A stretch of 64,000 nt of DNA, taken from the NCBI GenBank assembly GCA_018365455.1, contig JAGZJZ010000017.1, forward strand, positions 72,552 to 136,551, given 5' to 3'. The DNA is from Clostridiales bacterium (GTDB lineage: Bacteria; Bacillota; Clostridia; Lachnospirales; Lachnospiraceae). Below are positions 63,885 through 64,000 of this stretch, one piece after another; positions within the stretch are counted from its first letter, which is position 1, and every line of letters starts with the position of its first letter. Made by a program: the position numbers and the translations under genes. Below the pieces are notes generated by a model that saw nothing but the letters and a program-made list of their open reading frames with translations, was not told the DNA's origin and made no database searches.

Positions 63885-64000
63885 GTGTACGAAAAGATGG
63901 ACGTGGGAAACTGGTATGGACTCCGTCAGCTGGCCGCAGAACTGGTATTTTCTAACCTTTCCGAAGTCCTTTTTGGCGGCACGCGGGCATTCACCGAGAA
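63885..64000 (+). other. Open reading frame running off the window edge, unrecognised
   Basis: An open frame starting at GTG 63885 (or ATG 63897) continues to the end without a stop. Its residues (MDVGNWYGLRQLAAEL) match no family I can name. A weak site lies upstream. The other strand also shows a short open frame ending near 63930, so the strand is uncertain. Confidence 0.3.

Noticed and set aside
1..64000. tRNA, rRNA and riboswitch search
   Set aside because: Leaders of the bio operon, symporter, dehydrogenase and sugar operons were read. None showed a cloverleaf, T-box, TPP, SAM or lysine-type core that could be defended by eye.

Overview
The window looks like a chromosome segment of a spore-forming, anaerobic, carbohydrate-using member of the Clostridia, most likely Lachnospiraceae. 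Support for this comes from AT-leaning DNA with Gram-positive ribosome binding sites (AGGAGG/GGAGG), a collagen-like spore-surface protein, YesM/YesN-type two-component pairs beside CUT1 sugar ABC transporters, a ROK regulator, a BioY-headed biotin operon, and TTG/GTG starts. The genus cannot be fixed from the sequence. No rRNA, tRNA, CRISPR array, integrase or transposase was recognised.

Layout. 1-4.2 kb: a decayed ABC-F ATPase with one in-frame stop, pckA (PEP carboxykinase), and a heavily decayed GGDEF/EAL protein. 4.3-8.6 kb: a berberine-bridge-like FAD oxidoreductase, a collagen-like exosporium-type protein, and a two-gene NHEJ unit (Ku plus a ligase-only LigD). 8.6-23.5 kb: a mosaic of small accessory genes. 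These include DUF3795, DUF1801 and RibD-C-like proteins, a TetR-controlled drug-type ABC exporter with a four-unit 15-bp operator array, three GNAT acetyltransferases, a MocR regulator, a second-type peptide deformylase, an Asp/Glu-racemase-like enzyme, a TcyP-like symporter, an ArsR plus Mef-like MFS pair, another ABC-2 exporter and a DinB-like protein.

23.5-39 kb is a carbohydrate-utilisation locus: a YesN/YesM two-component system, a 2196-residue secreted multidomain glycosidase-like protein, a CUT1 sugar ABC transporter without its own ATPase, and a GH36 alpha-galactosidase-like enzyme. The giant protein carries two homologous GH39-like modules; the first has lost both glutamates predicted to be catalytic. 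39-45 kb: DUF4177, a YkgJ-type CxxCxxCC protein, a small secreted protein, a two-TM K+ channel with a ROK regulator between inverted repeats, an ABM-like protein, a broken WYL regulator and a polyol-type dehydrogenase.

45-50 kb: a cupin-XRE regulator divergent from a probable dipeptide-use operon (dipeptide epimerase, DUF819 membrane protein, CocE/PepX-type hydrolase). 50-54 kb: bioY-bioB-bioD-bioA with a possible BirA box but no bioF. 54-55.8 kb: an AlkC-like repair gene, a VOC protein and a TetR regulator behind a promoter with a perfect palindromic operator. 55.8-64 kb: a second CUT1 sugar transporter, a second YesM/YesN pair and a UroD-like enzyme.

The main cross-links are these. (i) The promoters of the giant glycosidase, the first sugar-binding protein and the second sugar-binding protein share a TACAT-N2-CAAA element exactly 27 nt upstream of the -10 hexamer, which suggests related YesN-type activation. 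(ii) A modular palindromic repeat occurs downstream of ligD and again about 54 kb away, downstream of the second response regulator. (iii) Several regulators have operators that can be read directly from the DNA.
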